40,050 nucleotides of DNA. It comes from Hemicentrotus pulcherrimus. Taxonomy: Eukaryota; Echinodermata; Echinoidea; Camarodonta; Strongylocentrotidae. Location of the stretch: NCBI GenBank assembly GCA_003118195.1, contig BEXV01000347.1:226030-266079 (forward strand), in the 5' to 3' direction. The translations under genes and the position numbers were made by a program. This document shows, one piece after another, positions 12,303-23,322 of this stretch (position 1 is the stretch's first letter; every line of letters begins with the position of its first letter). Under the pieces are notes generated by a model, which worked only from the letters and a program-made list of their open reading frames with translations, did no database searches and was not told the origin of the DNA.

Positions 12303-13379
12303 AAAGCAGTGCTTGTAGTTTGTGGATCCCATAGACAAATAAAATTGTTTCAAAATCCATGTTATTGATTCTGGCAAAGTTTAGATTTATATCTTTTCAA
12401 AGTCAGAGTTTTACATTGCTATCACAATTTTCTTTATGCCACACATTTTTGTGTAAATGGGAACAGACTAAAAATCAAAACTTCCATTATTATTCATGCT
12501 TAACAATAAAGGAAAAATACAATACATCCACTAAGGGACAGGCATATTTGTAGGATTAATCCAAAAAATGGTATTGAATGAAAAGAACTCTAAATTGGTT
12601 GAAGTTCAGTGAGCCGAAGAGTCTATACATTTGAAAGGCAATATGAGCAGGGGTAGTTTTATCGTTTCACTCTTGGGCTTTATGTTTAGAAACTATTTTG
12701 GAAGCTAGCTGTTAGAATCTTATACATGTTTAGTGTTAATCCTGGCACAATGTATATGAGCGAGCTTAGTGTCACGTTGCAGAGCAATGGAAAGGAGGTT
12801 GTTCATTCAACTTCAACCATATATAAAGGTAGTTATTGACACTTTTTTAATCATTTTATTCATAAGATTCATAATTTGTTTACAATGCACATCTGTGTTG
12901 ACAGTCTAGAGTAGTGCTCTTATGTGCTACTGTCGCATATCACACGCTGTTTCTATGAACTTCTGGAGTCACTTATATATACCTTTTGCTTCAATTAGCT
13001 GCATACATAATATCTATTTCAAAAGGAGAACAGATATTTCAGTACTATTAAAGTATTAAGTCAAAGAACCCTGATAAGTATTTTGGGTTATTTCTGTCAT
13101 ACTCCCGTTTGTGTCAGCATTATCAGTGTTTGTGGTTGTGTCTTGACTTGCGTGCAGCATTTGTATTGCTTTGTTGAATTGGAATTTGTTTACAAACTTA
13201 CAGTGATTGACCCAAGGTTACGTCCCATGCAATCATTTTTGAAAACTTTGACTTTTGATTCTTTGAATGTGATATTGTTTGATTTTATTTTCAAAGATTG
13301 ATTACAGCATTGCCATTTGTTATATTGTTATACAATCATGTAAGGTAACAATTTTTACTTGCATATCAAACTATCTTTG

Positions 13380-13492
13380 TTTCTTGTATTTTATCTAAAT
13401 TGGCCAATCAGGGTACTAATAACAATTGCTGTTGACCAACCAGACTGTGTCTGTATTTCTTGTGTTTTATTTGACTTGACCAATCAGGGTAC
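13380..13492. repeat. Imperfect direct duplication, about 36 bp
   Basis: TTTCTTGTATTTTATCTAAA followed by TTGGCCAATCAGGGTAC (13380-13416) recurs at 13457-13492 as TTTCTTGTGTTTTATTTGAC followed by TTGACCAATCAGGGTAC. Both copies contain a CCAAT-box-like word, CCAATCAGGGTAC. Spacing between copy starts is about 77 bases. Confidence 0.8.
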
Positions 13493-13596
13493 CCAATTTC
13501 TGGCCGTCCACCTGTCGTACCACGAATCAAGTTCTATGGTGGTATTTTGCAAGCTTTGAATCTTTGTTAGATGTTAACCCTTCCCTTCAGACCGCT

Positions 13597-13947
13597 GGAC
13601 CCATTCACATGATAGTTGAGATACAAAGACAATCTTCTGTTAGGTTCACAGAAGATCCTGTAAATTTAAGTTTAGCTTGCAGATTTGAACTTCAAGCTTT
13701 AGTCCTGAGATGTGCAATATTTTGAACTTCAAGGTTTTGCAAGCATTTTTTTTTTGTAATACAGCTGCATATAGTTCAAAACTACAAGCAGTAGTTGTTC
13801 AGTACCATGTAGGCCATGGACCTTTGTTTACACGTTTGAGGTTTCATAATCTTAAAGTTTAAACTCTTGATAATCCTTTGTGAACATAGCCATTAAACGA
13901 TTATTGATTTTGATCTTGGTTGTACAATGGTCATGTGAATGGGGTCA
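13597..13947. mobile_element. Putative TIR element, about 350 bp
   Basis: GGACCCATTCACATGA at the left is matched by TCATGTGAATGGGGTC at the right in inverted orientation. The interior is non-coding and contains repeated TTTGAACTTCAAG words (near 13685 and 13722). Consistent with a MITE; no target-site duplication identified. Confidence 0.6.
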
Positions 13948-14379
13948 TAGATAATCAAAATTATATCCATCCCAAGATATCTATCTATAAACATCTTATT
14001 TATTCCTGATGGAACTTGCAACTACAAACAAATTGAAATGTACTCCCTGCTTTTAGTGCATAAATGATCTCAAGGCTGTTATAATATTCTTGTGATATTC
14101 CAATGTTATGGATAGAGGTAGAGAAACTTTGACCATAACTTCCCATAAATTTAATTTCTTGAATCTAATCTCTTCTTCATTTCCCCCTTTTTAAAAATAA
14201 AAGTGAACTGCTTTTATGATGGATGCTGATTTCTTTTTCTTTTTGATTATTTCCTTCTACTCTTCTCTTTTGATTATCCTATATTTATATGCACTTATAT
14301 GATCTTTTGATAATTACCCTTTCCTTTTGAATTGAGGATTTGATAATTATGCACATTTATGTATTATTCTTTGATTTAG

Positions 14380-15647
14380 CTCAGACAATGATTAAGTTAC
14401 CACCACTGAAGAATAATAGACCTACACCCCTTTATAGTGTGACTAGTAAACCCCCTCTACCTTTTATTAAATCCTCTTTACTACCAGTAGATACTCCCCC
14501 ACATAATATTCCAACATCTCCATCACCACCACCACCACCACCACCACCACCACCACCACCACCATCACCACCTTCTCATTCTGGTGAATGTCCATCCATC
14601 CATTATTCAGATAGTCCTCGTATAGTTAATTCAGAATCTTCTTTAACTGATGCAGAGCAACCATTCAAATCACCCCCACCATCTTCATCATCCTCATCAA
14701 TGATAAATCCATTCCAACAATTGCCATGCCAACCATCTCTGTGTGAACCATCATCTAGTTGTGTACCTCAACATCCCTCATCAGAACATGGTAGAACACA
14801 TACTACCAAGCGTAGCTCCTCAGTTTTGTTATCTCTTCAACATTCCAATTCAACATTGTCACCTTCATCACCGGTATCATCGTCACTACCAATACCAGAA
14901 CCAGAACCATCATCTTGTACCCCCAGTATGCATTCAACACCCCCAGCGTTGCTACCTTTATCTTTAGAGCATTTGCATTTACTTCCTTCCATTAACCAAT
15001 CTCTCAATGAATCCTCTCTAGTAACATCATCTTCATCACTATCACCATCATCACCATCATCATCCTCATCATCATCCTCATCTCAGCCTTCTCAACCACA
15101 TCTTTCAGGGGTTCATAATACTCCTCTCCACCCCCAATCACTCTCATCTTTCCCTGATTCTCCACACGTAAAGCCAGCATCCGCACCATCCTCATCACAG
15201 ACTGTAGAAGATGCACCATTGACACATCCTTCTCCACCACCTTCTCTCTGTCACCAAATACAAGTAAAATCCAGTCCACAACCAGCATCCTCATCCTCCA
15301 CTGTATCACCATGGATACCCTCATCCTCTACCATGTCTCATGAATTACCCTCCTCTTCATTATATCTGACATCTTTCTCACCCCCTCCTGTTCCTACATC
15401 ATTATCTACACCACTGTCATCAACACTATCATCAACACCAGCATTTCCACCACCACCATCACCACCATCATCATCATCTTCTTCCATGCGACTACCACCA
15501 CCATCCTCCCTAACCATCCTCTCATCATCAACACCACCCTCTCCCTCTTCATCGTCACCTCTCCTCTCACCTGCACTTTTCCTTCCTTCTTCTCCTTCTT
15601 CTCCACCATCCTCATTGCCACTTTCATCCATCCTGTCATCATCATAG
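14380..15647 (+). CDS. Candidate Ser/Pro-rich exon or alternative C-terminus
   Basis: An open frame of over 400 codons runs uninterrupted to a TAG at 15645-15647. A TTTGATTTAG acceptor at 14379 would let it follow the upstream exon in phase 1, reading AQTMIKLPPLKNNRPTPLYS and onward. It contains a long polyproline run (near residue 60), many SSS, SPS and PPS tracts and less repetitive stretches such as SGECPSIHYSDSPRIVNSE. Phase-1 donors inside it (TCTG/GTGAAT at 14583, CATG/GTAGAA at 14790) could splice it to 17306; otherwise it ends the protein. Caution: its codons favour CCA and TCA, whereas neighbouring exons use CCC/CCG, and TCA/CCA simple repeats keep a frame open by themselves. No polyadenylation signal lies close to the stop. 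Confidence 0.45.
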
Positions 15648-17305
15648 TCATCATCCTCCTCCTCATCATCCTTGACCTTGTTGTCGCCCACCTCCTCTCT
15701 GTCATCATCAATGTGGGGCCTAGGAGAGAGTAAAGATGAGGAATGCATGAGAGAAGACCCATTTGCATCCAGAGATGGGAAGGTTTATACATCATCATAC
15801 TATGTTTGTATGTTCATCACCATTTCATTTCTTCCATGTATACCTTTCTGCACTGAACATTGTTAGCCGCCTGCCATAAGGCTGTTACTTCTGTTTACAG
15901 CTCATGGCTGATATAGCCTTCTTGCAGGCAGCCAGTGAGTGACAACTTTCTATTTTGGGGGTTTTGGTGAGGCAGAAGAAATCCAACAACCTTTAAACAG
16001 TCATCTAATAACAATAGATTCATTTTACTTCTAGTAACAGAAGGATATTAGACATATGCAATTGTTTGTCACTTTTTAAATTTTTTTTTATACCATAGCC
16101 CTTTTTTCCTTTTCCTCTCATTTCATGATTCCATTCCTTATTTAAAGGAGTACATTGTATTCTACTAGAGTCTAGATACCTTACATTATTATATTCTAAA
16201 GAAATTTTATGCTTGCTTGTGTGTGTGTTTTCCAGAGATGAAGACCCAATATGTTCGCAAACACCCTTTTACTTTCTGAAACAGATATTGTTTTTTGACA
16301 ACTTGATCCTGAACAATTCAGTATTAAAACTGGATGTGAAAGTCCGAGCTTGATGTAGATGATACCTAACCAATGAAGTATAATTGAAATTTATTGGTGA
16401 AAAAAGTAAGCAGTCAATACAGACCAATTAATAGATTAAAGGACTTCTATGTTATTGTTAAAGCAGGTACTGAAAATCATGTACATTTAATTATCGGAAT
16501 ATAGGATGTTATCAACAAAATACTTTATAATGATGTGGATCATACGCTACATACATGTAGCATGACAGCCTTGACTGGGTCACATTTGTGAAATTAATTA
16601 TTGTGAACTATCAAGGGTTGTAATGTAGATGTACATATTGTAGTTTCATGAGTTTAAAAGCAGTGGTACAGAGGTAATATAATCACAGTACAGTTGTAGA
16701 AGTATTGAGTATATTTTGTATCATCTGCAGATATCCAGAATGCATTTATTCTGTTTATAAGTTCAGAAGTTACTGGTAATGATGTTCTGATTCTTAAGGG
16801 AACAAGAATGACCAAGGGAATGACAATGTTTTATAGCCTCTTGAAACAAAGAAGGAACTTTCAATGAAATAAAGGTCTGATATCTCTAAGCAAGAACCCA
16901 ATGCAGAAGGACATACAATCATTCATATGTCAAACAGATAAATATTATTTTATCCATCATTGTATTTAATTCTATAGAAGAACTGTTACCAATATATTTG
17001 ATTTAGTTTATGGAGCCAGTTTCAAAACAATTTTTCCGTCATACTCATTCAATAAATTATTTTAGAGTGAACAATTTTTTTTTATTTTTATGGATAGCAT
17101 TACAAGTTCGATGTTCTTGTAATGGAAACATTTTTCTGAAAATAGTACATGAATTCATTTCATGTCTATTTTTCCATCCTCAGTAAGAATTTTTAGGTTG
17201 GACTAGATCCTTAACAGTGATTAAAAATGTATTTGAGGTTATTACTGACATTTCTTTCACTTCTATCTTGCTCTCCCTTTTTCTGCCCCTTCCCCGTCTG
17301 GGCAG

Positions 17306-17479
17306 CCCCAAACAAAGACACCTCATCTGGCTGGCGCCCCATCCCCTTCTCTGCTCCCCCTGTACCCCCTCCCCCAGGGGATGTGACTGACTCGGAGGAG
17401 GCTCCTAAAGTCCCCCCTAAACCCAAGTCGGTCAAGACCAACATTTGGCTGTCGGCCAACCAGCCAAGTCAGGAGCAGG
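17306..17479 (+). CDS. Exon: polyproline linker (SH3/profilin-type ligand)
   Basis: The acceptor CGTCTGGGCAG and donor GCAG/GTAATA frame 174 bases, phase 1 to 1. It encodes about 58 residues: APNKDTSSGWRPIPF, then APPVPPPPGD, an acidic DSEEAPK patch, VPPKPKSVK and a NIWLSANQP tail. The PPVPPPP and PPKPK segments fit SH3 or WW ligands. The exon is strongly GC- and C-wobble-rich against an AT-rich intron, and the pyrimidine tract before it is long. It has no folded domain. As an in-frame cassette it could be alternatively spliced. Confidence 0.85.
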
Positions 17480-18418
17480 GTAATACCATTTCACTTTTTA
17501 GGGGTGTTTCCTCCTGTCATGTCAGCATGGACCCCTGTGTGATTTAAAAGTGAAAATGTTTCTTGCATGATGTCATCATATAGAGATTAGATTATTGGTC
17601 TCTATGATCTTTCTGTCGTCTAACCTAGATGTTAACTGATCAGCATGTAGCAACAGAAGCTAGACAGATTGGATTCTGTCTGTATGAATTAAGCACTAAC
17701 ACATTATGTTGTGTAGTGCCCTCTGCAATGAAACCCATCTATCCCTTTAAAGCACTAACAAAACATCACTTACATACATGTATATTGTCTGCCGAGAGCC
17801 AGAAGGGCATTAACTGATATTCTTGACAAATATATATGTAGCTAATGCCCTTATAGCTGTCAACAGACATGTACATGTCACTAATCATTGTGCAGTTATA
17901 CATATCTCTTGTGGCAGTAATAAGTGTTGGTACATCACTTTGTCTATAAACATACCTTTTGAAAGCAAGAAGGATATTACTATTGAATTCTGGCTCTTAA
18001 ATAGATACTTTGTTGGTTGTTTATTCGTTACGTTAAGATACTGTGTAGAATATCAAATATATTTCATTCTTCCACTTCTAAATATATATGTATGTGATAC
18101 ATACTATACATCGATGTTTAGAAACTAAATGAAGAATCCAAAATGGTGGTAGCATAGACATAGTTTCAAAAAAATTGTAGATTTTATGTTACAAGAACTT
18201 GTGTTAGTTTTACTATTGGCCATAATGAATTGATAGCTTTTAAAGGGCTAAAGACAAAATATAATTTCTTTGCATTCTAATGACAACATTTTAGGAGTGT
18301 GATGTATCAAAAAGAAGGTTTGTGAACTAAGCCTTGAAAATCTCATTTTGTTTTAACAATACCTGTACATGGCACTATGACACTTATCCCAACTCTCTTA
18401 TTCTTTCTTTTTTTCTTG

Positions 18419-18480
18419 TGCGCCTCGGAATAGAATTGTCTAGATATAGAAGGCGCTATATAAATGCCTATTATTATTAT
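18419..18480 (+). mobile_element. Retroposon 3' tail ending in TATTATTATTAT
   Basis: The segment ends AAGGCGCTATATAAATGCC followed by a (TTA)n run. A conserved GCGCTATATAAAT core with a simple ATT tail is typical of the 3' end of CR1/L2-mobilised SINEs and LINEs in deuterostomes. No upstream body can be recognised, so this is a short or strongly truncated copy. Confidence 0.7.
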
Positions 18481-20440
18481 CGTTGGCAAAAAAGTGAAAA
18501 TTTTCTAGCTTTGAAAGCGTATGCACATTTACATTTTATTGAAATCTAGAACAAGTAAACAAAACAAATGCAGCAAGAGTTCATGAAAATAGTGATGCAA
18601 CTCTGCTATGATGATTTACAAACGCACCTTTCCAATGATGTGTTTTTACCATACATCTCTCACCCCTAGACTCAGATTGCATGTACAATTCAATTATCTA
18701 ATTTCTTTGAAGTGACATTTCAATTGAGTTGCTCTACATTAATCTTATTAGATCATGTTCACTTGTTTGAAGGAGTGAGTGGCAACCTTTCCATCCTAGC
18801 TATGAGTGAGACTGCATGAATGTTTTGCTTGGTGTTATATACATTTGGAATCATGTTAAAGACAAGGTTTAATGTATGATATGAAACTCAGGTGGCATTT
18901 ATGATCTAAATGTGTAATGTCTGTGATTTGAGAAATCAATTGACTAACTCTACATGAATGTTATTAAATATTTGAACTGCTAAAGACATGATGACATTTC
19001 CATCCGAGTCATGAGTTTGTTTGTATGTACAGCATGAATATTTTTTGACTGGTGTGAATAATCTAATTAGCTAACATACTGTTACATATATATATATTAG
19101 TTCCAGACTTTACATGTGTGAGGTGGTATGTTACGATCATTGTAAATGTAAGCATCATTGATATACAATGTATGAATCTCTGATTTCCAGCTGAAGGGCA
19201 TCAAGAGGTACATGTGGCTTTTTGGCTTTGAGGATTCAAAGACAATATAGAGTGCTATTTTCTTTTTCAAAAAGACGCCTTGTGAACTAAGCCTTTAAGA
19301 CTTCTAAACTAGGTCTATCAACTGCTCAACTCATTTACCCACCTCTTGATATACCAATTGTGATTTAATCAGTTTAATCACACTGTACGATTGAGCAATC
19401 AGCTCTCAGGACCCCACCCCTCCTCCTTGATCCCACTCTCTATCAGGGTGATCTTCGACTGTTATCTCTCCACCTGAAGAGATAGTGATATGTTTTTCTT
19501 AGCTCGAGTGTCTATAAGCTATAGGCTAAATGTCAAGTTAATTTGGTATACTGTGAAGCTGGAACAATTCACCGCTGACGATTGAAACATTATCTCGCAT
19601 GGGACCAGCGGGACAACTGCCGCGCTTCACCGCTGTGATTTCCCTATCAGTCTTTGGTTTTGGCTTCTACCATGGTGACTCTTGCATTGCTTTCTTACCA
19701 CATCATGAAGAGTGTCATCTTCTATTTTAGTCTCACAGTTTTATCCCGATAGGTTCTCTTTCTCTCTTTCTCTTTCTGTCTCTCTCATCACCCCTTCACT
19801 CTTTCACATCCCTCCCATCCCTCGCATCCCTTTTGCCATTCAAACACACATCATCTGTTAGGAACCACAAGGGTATAACCAATATATACTTTAACAGAAT
19901 TTAATGCAAATTTTGGCTCTCAACATACAAAACTAGATTTTCAATTTGTTGTAACTCTACAATTGATTTTTATCCAAAGAAAAAGAGGAAAATTCAGTTT
20001 AAGTTTAAAATCATCTGAGAAAAATTGAGAGTACATGTACATGAAGCTCGTGATTCAGATTTGTGTGGCATAATTGCATAGTTTTCTCTGGACTGTGGTG
20101 CCTTTGCTTATCATCAATCTAATCAACTAACTATTGTACTTAAATCACTCAAGCATTATCTAGTCAGTCAAATTGTTGATATGCAGTCATTGGAGCGTGG
20201 TGTATTTTATATCAAAAAAACTAATTGTTAATGTTTTAAGTGAAAAATAATATGTGTGTCACTGGAAATTTTGAGCATGCGAAAGGATATTTTTTCTTCT
20301 TTAGATGTGCAATTCTTCAGTGAGAATCCAATTATTTTTCAATTTGTTTTTAACTTGTGAACTTTATATTACAAGCAGAAAGGGAAGTTTTAGTCAGGAT
20401 GATTTAAAAGAAAATTCTGTGAATGAGTTGATAAACCAAG

Positions 20441-20672
20441 ATGCTCGATGGCTCGGTGGTAGACCAGTGGTCTTGTAACCGGGTGGTCTTGGGTTCAAAA
20501 CAAAGTCGATGTGCTATTGTCCTTTGGTAAGGCATTAGTCCTCATCACCAAGTCCCTCAGAAAGGAGTCCCTCAGAGAGGACTTAAAGCCGTCTGCCTCC
20601 TGGTTGTTACCTTACAAGCATATACATGCTTTCTTACCAGTCGGGTTAACATCAAACATCATCATCAAACCA
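20441..20672 (+). mobile_element. tRNA-derived SINE, plus strand
   Basis: The head resembles a tRNA: an A-box TGGCTCGGTGG at 20449-20459, an anticodon-like CTTGTAA, and a B-box GGTTCAAAACA at 20492-20502. The acceptor stems do not pair, so it is not a functional tRNA. A tRNA-unrelated body follows, containing the repeated AGTCCCTCAGA word, and ends in an ATC-rich tail (CATCATCATCAAAC). This is the usual SINE architecture: a pol III promoter head with a simple-repeat 3' end. Confidence 0.82.
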
Positions 20673-21679
20673 CTGAATTTACTCAGTTATTCTAATTATA
20701 AACTCATTGATAGTTCTAGTTCAGAAGATTTATGGTAAATGAGCTTTGTTAATGCCTAAAGCCCTCATCCTCTTTATTGCTTGCTAAAAAGATTTTATGT
20801 CTTCTTTGCAGTCAGGGTAAAATAAACACCACTAACAAAATGTTAATCTTAAGAAGATATGAAATGAGAGGCCTCTCAGATGTAAGCTGTAGTTGCTTGA
20901 ATGAATTATGAATTAAGTATTTCCAACTCAAAATTAAACTCAAAATTCCACGGTTGAACATGGTCTACAATGTTTTTCAATAATAGGTAATGATTATATA
21001 ACACATGGTCTGGAGCAAATATTTAATCACTGTTATTTAGGTTCCAGTATTCCTTCTGCCACGTACCAGGCATACAGTCATGTAAAGTAGAAATCATGTA
21101 CATGTACCTTGCAGAGGAATAATAAATAGCCCAGGGTGTTGACATGTCTAGGTAAAAAGTGAGTGAATCTATGGTGTAGTTGATAGCACAGACGAGCCAT
21201 GAAGTGACATGATTTTTCTTCTTGATCTGTTATCTCTGACCCTACACCTCCTCCTCTCTCTCAATGTCATCATTGTACAGACTGACTACATACCAATCAT
21301 GTCTTACATAGCTCCTACCATGTGCAGCAGACACTCACAAGATCCTTAAAGGGGCTCATCGATGCTTACACTAACTATTCTTTTTTTCTTTGTAAGGGAT
21401 CTAAATTGAAATGTATCATATTTTGTGAAGCTCTTGTCACATTATCCATTTATTCCATTAAGTAGTAATTAATAATTGTATCAAATACTAACTTCACATC
21501 TAATGTAGAAAGTAGAGTTACTTGACTCAGACTTTCATATACTTTCATGTATCTAAATAATCCTTTTCTCTCTACTATCAGGTTCTTTAAAAGATAATAC
21601 TGCACATTTCAATCATATGCTATGCTATCTCTGACATCTCCACATGAACTCCTGGCAGCTACATGTAGTTACAATTCAG

Positions 21680-21743
21680 TGTGCCATTGGCAGAAGGCTG
21701 TTAGCCTCTGGTCAATTCATTGTGCCACTGGCAGATGGTTGTT
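21680..21743. repeat. Direct duplication of a 23-bp word, with an inverted partner
   Basis: TGTGCCATTGGCAGAAGGCT continues into GTT at 21680-21702 and recurs as TGTGCCACTGGCAGATGGTT at 21721-21743. A partial inverted copy, TTCTGCCAGCTGCACA, lies at 21935-21950, so the 270 bases from 21680 to 21950 may be the remains of a TIR element. Confidence 0.65.
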
Positions 21744-22027
21744 TGCGTTCCCATGTGTTACAAAGCAATGTATAACTCGCTTCTAAGGTTTTGACAGCTC
21801 TTTACACCGTGTGCCGGTTCTGAACATCGCAGGGATTTCTCTCTTTATCAACTAATAGAAAAAAGAAGGTGGAGTGTGGTATCAAATAAGTATATATTTT
21901 CCAAGTTACAGGGCCTTTGATGCTTTTGCTGCCCTTCTGCCAGCTGCACAATAAAGTGATAAATGGAAATCAATTTGTCCAATTTATTTTAAAGACTCAT
22001 GTTTCATTCTTTCTTTCTTTTTTTCAG

Positions 22028-22093
22028 GTTCACCAACATCCCCTCCTATGAGTCCAACCAATGGGTTTCAAATGAGTCCATCAAAGCAAAAAG
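22028..22093 (+). CDS. Exon: Ser/Pro/Met-rich microexon
   Basis: A strong acceptor (long T tract, TTTTTTTCAG) and donor AAAAG/GTAGGA frame 66 bases, phase 1 to 1, encoding about 22 residues: SPTSPPMSPTNGF then QMSPSKQKG. Four SP dipeptides make it a candidate target of proline-directed kinases. Phase match on both sides, and its stylistic similarity to neighbouring exons, support it despite its size. Confidence 0.78.
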
Positions 22094-23220
22094 GTAGGAT
22101 ATTAACTAAATTGTTGCAACTTATGTTCTCCAGCATTTCCTCCTTTGTAAAGTTTTGGCACACTCCTTTCAAAGTTATGGCACACTCCTTTCAAAGTTAT
22201 ATTTTCTCTCAAATATCTATTGTTATTGAAATGCGATTGATTATGAAAGATTGACTGCATTTTGTGCATGGATGATGCATTTTGAATATGATGAAATACT
22301 TGCTGTTTTCCAACTGGATAGTACTTTATTATGTTGCTAGATGAATATATTTTGTCTTCTGCACCTACTTTGTGTTTTTGTTTCCTTTTGCAAGGAACTC
22401 AACTTATTTTACTGATCATATTTCTGGTTTATATTGTCTTTTGTATTGTTTTAAATTCCTTTCTCTATGATTTTAGTTGTACTGCACTATTCTATTGCTT
22501 TTTCTTTCCTCTTTCTTTTTTCTATTTTCCTCTTTCCCATTACACTTTTGATCATTCTCACACAATCTATGCTCTGTGCACCTGTTTTCAACTCTATTAT
22601 CTATCTTTTTTGCTCTTTTTATTTTGAAGAATAAATTTTTCACTGGTTACCATGTTCTTGCAAAGTGTTCATGGTTTATTTCGATGCAACTATTGTATGT
22701 TTTTCAGAGTGCAATATAGGTAACATGTCTGACTGCTTTGATTTTTGTTTACAACTTAATTGTTCCTAAACATGTAATAGTAAATGCATAGTGCACTTCT
22801 CAATTCTGCAATGTTTACTGAAATATAGCACTCTCTTTGTGATTTTTAAGCATTTAGAAAACTTCTCTTTCCATTGCTGCACTCAACATTTTTGTTATTT
22901 GCTCAATCCATTCTATCTAATTTCCTCTGTCTGCTTTAAAGGTCATCTTTTGACCGCAAAGAAGCAGGCAATCAGAGAACAATCGGCGAGCATTTGTCAA
23001 ATGATTTTTTAGCATTGTAGTACTGCAGTATTAACATTATCAATCTTCAGTGTTTTAGGGACTATTCATTTGCTCAGTGATTTGATGCATATATATGTCT
23101 TGCAGATTATATGAGGAATGCGTTGATTAATAGAAGTATGCCTCACAAATGCATCCCTTTGTTGCAAAAGTGATGTAAGTCTCTCTTGCACCAAACTGAA
23201 TCTACTTCGCATGATAACAG
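22094..23220 (+). other. Intron, 1.1 kb
   Basis: T-rich intron. Contains an exact 22-bp tandem duplication at 22157-22200 and no other feature. Confidence 0.7.
22157..22200. repeat. Perfect tandem duplication of 22 bp
   Basis: The 22-base unit starting GGCACACTCCTTTC and ending AAAGTTAT occurs twice without mismatch (22157-22178 and 22179-22200), pointing to a recent duplication or slippage event. Confidence 0.95.
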
Positions 23221-23322
23221 GATGGGTCCTTACTGATATGACGACGGGCTTTCTGCCCAAGTCACGCGGTGCTGCCCTCTTTGAACGAAGAAAGAAGATG
23301 CAAGAAGAACGTGAAAAAGGAG
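23221..23322 (+). CDS. Exon: conserved-looking basic LFERRKK motif
   Basis: The acceptor GATAACAG and donor GGAG/GTACCC frame 102 bases, phase 1 to 1, encoding 34 residues: GWVLTDMTTGFLPKSRGAAL then FERRKKMQEEREKG. Unlike the surrounding linkers this is not Pro/Ser-rich. It looks like a short amphipathic, charged helix headed by a GAxLFxRR core. A similar GAxLF(A/x)(K/R)R pattern occurs in synaptopodin-family proteins, which also carry this type of PDZ domain; I offer that link as inference. The DNA has balanced codon use and a clear frame. Confidence 0.8.

Larger units (their letters stand above)
8531..17305 (+). other. Large intron, 8.8 kb
   Basis: Long intron between two phase-1 junctions. 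It contains a candidate Ser/Pro exon (14380 onward), an assembly gap, a GAT/ATA-rich microsatellite, a tandem duplication and a TIR element, each listed separately. From about 8700 to 11600, and again from 15900 to 17300, I see only AT-rich sequence without further features, apart from a short palindrome at 9542-9571 (GTCACATGAC and its complement). Confidence 0.6.
17480..22027 (+). other. Intron, 4.5 kb
   Basis: Intron from a GTAATA donor to a TTTCTTTTTTTCAG acceptor. It holds a CCAGAAGGGCATTAAC module near 17800, a retroposon 3' tail (18419-18480), a tRNA-derived SINE (20441-20672) and a local duplication at 21680-21743. The stretch 19400-19800 is relatively GC- and CT-rich but has no supported gene. 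Confidence 0.65.

Noticed and set aside
12174..12377. His/Tyr-rich minus-strand ORF
   Set aside because: Translation of a GAT/ATA microsatellite.
15338..15748. Antisense acidic/Gly-rich ORF (and a Met-rich one in another antisense frame)
   Set aside because: Both are the complement of TCA/CCA repeats in the plus-strand Ser/Pro frame and have no independent splice or start context.
15863..15942. Possible microexon after CTGTTTACAG
   Set aside because: In the required phase 1 it meets a TGA at once; only phase 0 is open, which does not fit the neighbours.
17211..17459. Antisense ORF opposite the 17306 exon
   Set aside because: Opposite-strand shadow of a GC-rich coding exon; no start context or domain.
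20441..20512. Functional tRNA-Thr gene (TGT-like anticodon)
   Set aside because: A and B boxes are present but the acceptor and D stems do not pair and a SINE body and tail follow; it is a retroposon head.
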